Below, one piece after another: positions 5,498 through 5,645 of a stretch of 5,645 nt of DNA. This stretch comes from JBAVQS01 sp049694275 (lineage in GTDB: Bacteria > Chloroflexota > Anaerolineae > UBA4142 > SHND01): contig JBAVQS010000071.1 in NCBI GenBank assembly GCA_049694275.1, positions 1 to 5,645 on the forward strand. The letters run 5' to 3'. Positions within the stretch are counted from its first letter, which is position 1. The number at the start of each line of letters is the position of its first letter. The translations under genes and the position numbers were made by a program. Below the pieces are notes generated by a model. The model did not search any database, had not been told where the DNA came from, and saw nothing but the letters and a program-made list of their open reading frames with translations.

Positions 5498-5645
5498 TTA
5501 TTCGGCCAACTGGAGGTTATGCCTCCGTCTCAACCGCGCGAGGTAGCGCGGGCGCACGACCGCATAGAGATAATAGAGCGGCCGGTTGACCACATAATCG
5601 AACGCGCCGATGCGCTCGACAAACTCGCCGCCGAACCCCATCTTG
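5498..5645 (-). CDS. Unidentified protein, C-terminal fragment
   Basis: The minus strand has 48 open codons from the right edge to a TAA at 5500-5498. They read KMGFGGEFVERIGAF, then DYVVNRPLYYLYAVV, then RPRYLARLRRRHNLQLAE. High GC at third positions and the aromatic/Arg-rich, helix-like pattern are those of a real coding end, not of random sequence. The tail is basic (RLRRRH). I cannot place the family from this end; a C-terminal tail of a methyltransferase or another cytoplasmic enzyme is possible but is a guess. It converges on the DUF2442 gene across a 92-base gap in which I see no clear terminator hairpin. Confidence 0.6.
   Translation of the reverse strand, partial: KMGFGGEFVERIGAFDYVVNRPLYYLYAVVRPRYLARLRRRHNLQLAE

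Overview
The window looks like a piece of a bacterial chromosome with mixed base composition and short intergenic gaps. I lean towards Chloroflexota (Anaerolineae/Caldilineae-like). The reasons are a roughly 980-residue cytoplasmic GH38 mannosidase, short 'GTAGGGGC...'-type and 'GTCATTTCGAGCG...'-type repeat sequences that I associate with those genomes, and a DUF4160/DUF2442 gene pair. This assignment is inference, because no rRNA or other phylogenetic marker is present.

Layout from left to right. Positions 1-79 (minus) hold the first 26 codons of a PaaI/YdiI-type hotdog thioesterase that runs off the left edge. It lies 20 bases downstream of a complete GH38 alpha-mannosidase (100-3033, minus), and the two probably share a transcript. 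The mannosidase carries a short tandem-repeat insertion (2020-2073) next to sequence that resembles a dispersed intergenic repeat. A rho-independent terminator (3053-3090, minus) separates it from a two-gene lipoprotein operon on the same strand. That operon consists of a PQQ-like beta-propeller lipoprotein (3778-4908) followed by an unrecognised small lipoprotein (3101-3763, or 3781 if a GTG start is used). The terminator's T-rich tail also contains a good extended -10, so it may double as the mannosidase promoter.

From 4909 to 5053 there is a gene-free stretch with repeat-like sequence and an 8-bp inverted repeat. Next, on the plus strand, come a 5'-truncated DUF4160-like remnant (5054-5182) and an intact DUF2442 gene (5142-5405) that overlaps the remnant's last 41 bases. 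The right edge (5498-5645, minus) holds the C-terminal 48 codons of a protein I cannot identify. The 92-base convergent gap at 5406-5497 shows no clear terminator.

Functionally, the window combines intracellular mannoside hydrolysis with an accessory thioesterase, an envelope lipoprotein pair of unknown role, and the remains of a DUF4160/DUF2442 module that is often discussed as toxin-antitoxin-like. I see no CRISPR array, tRNA, rRNA, transposase or riboswitch. The least ordinary signals are the repeat-derived insertion inside the mannosidase and the orphaned DUF2442 with its decayed partner.
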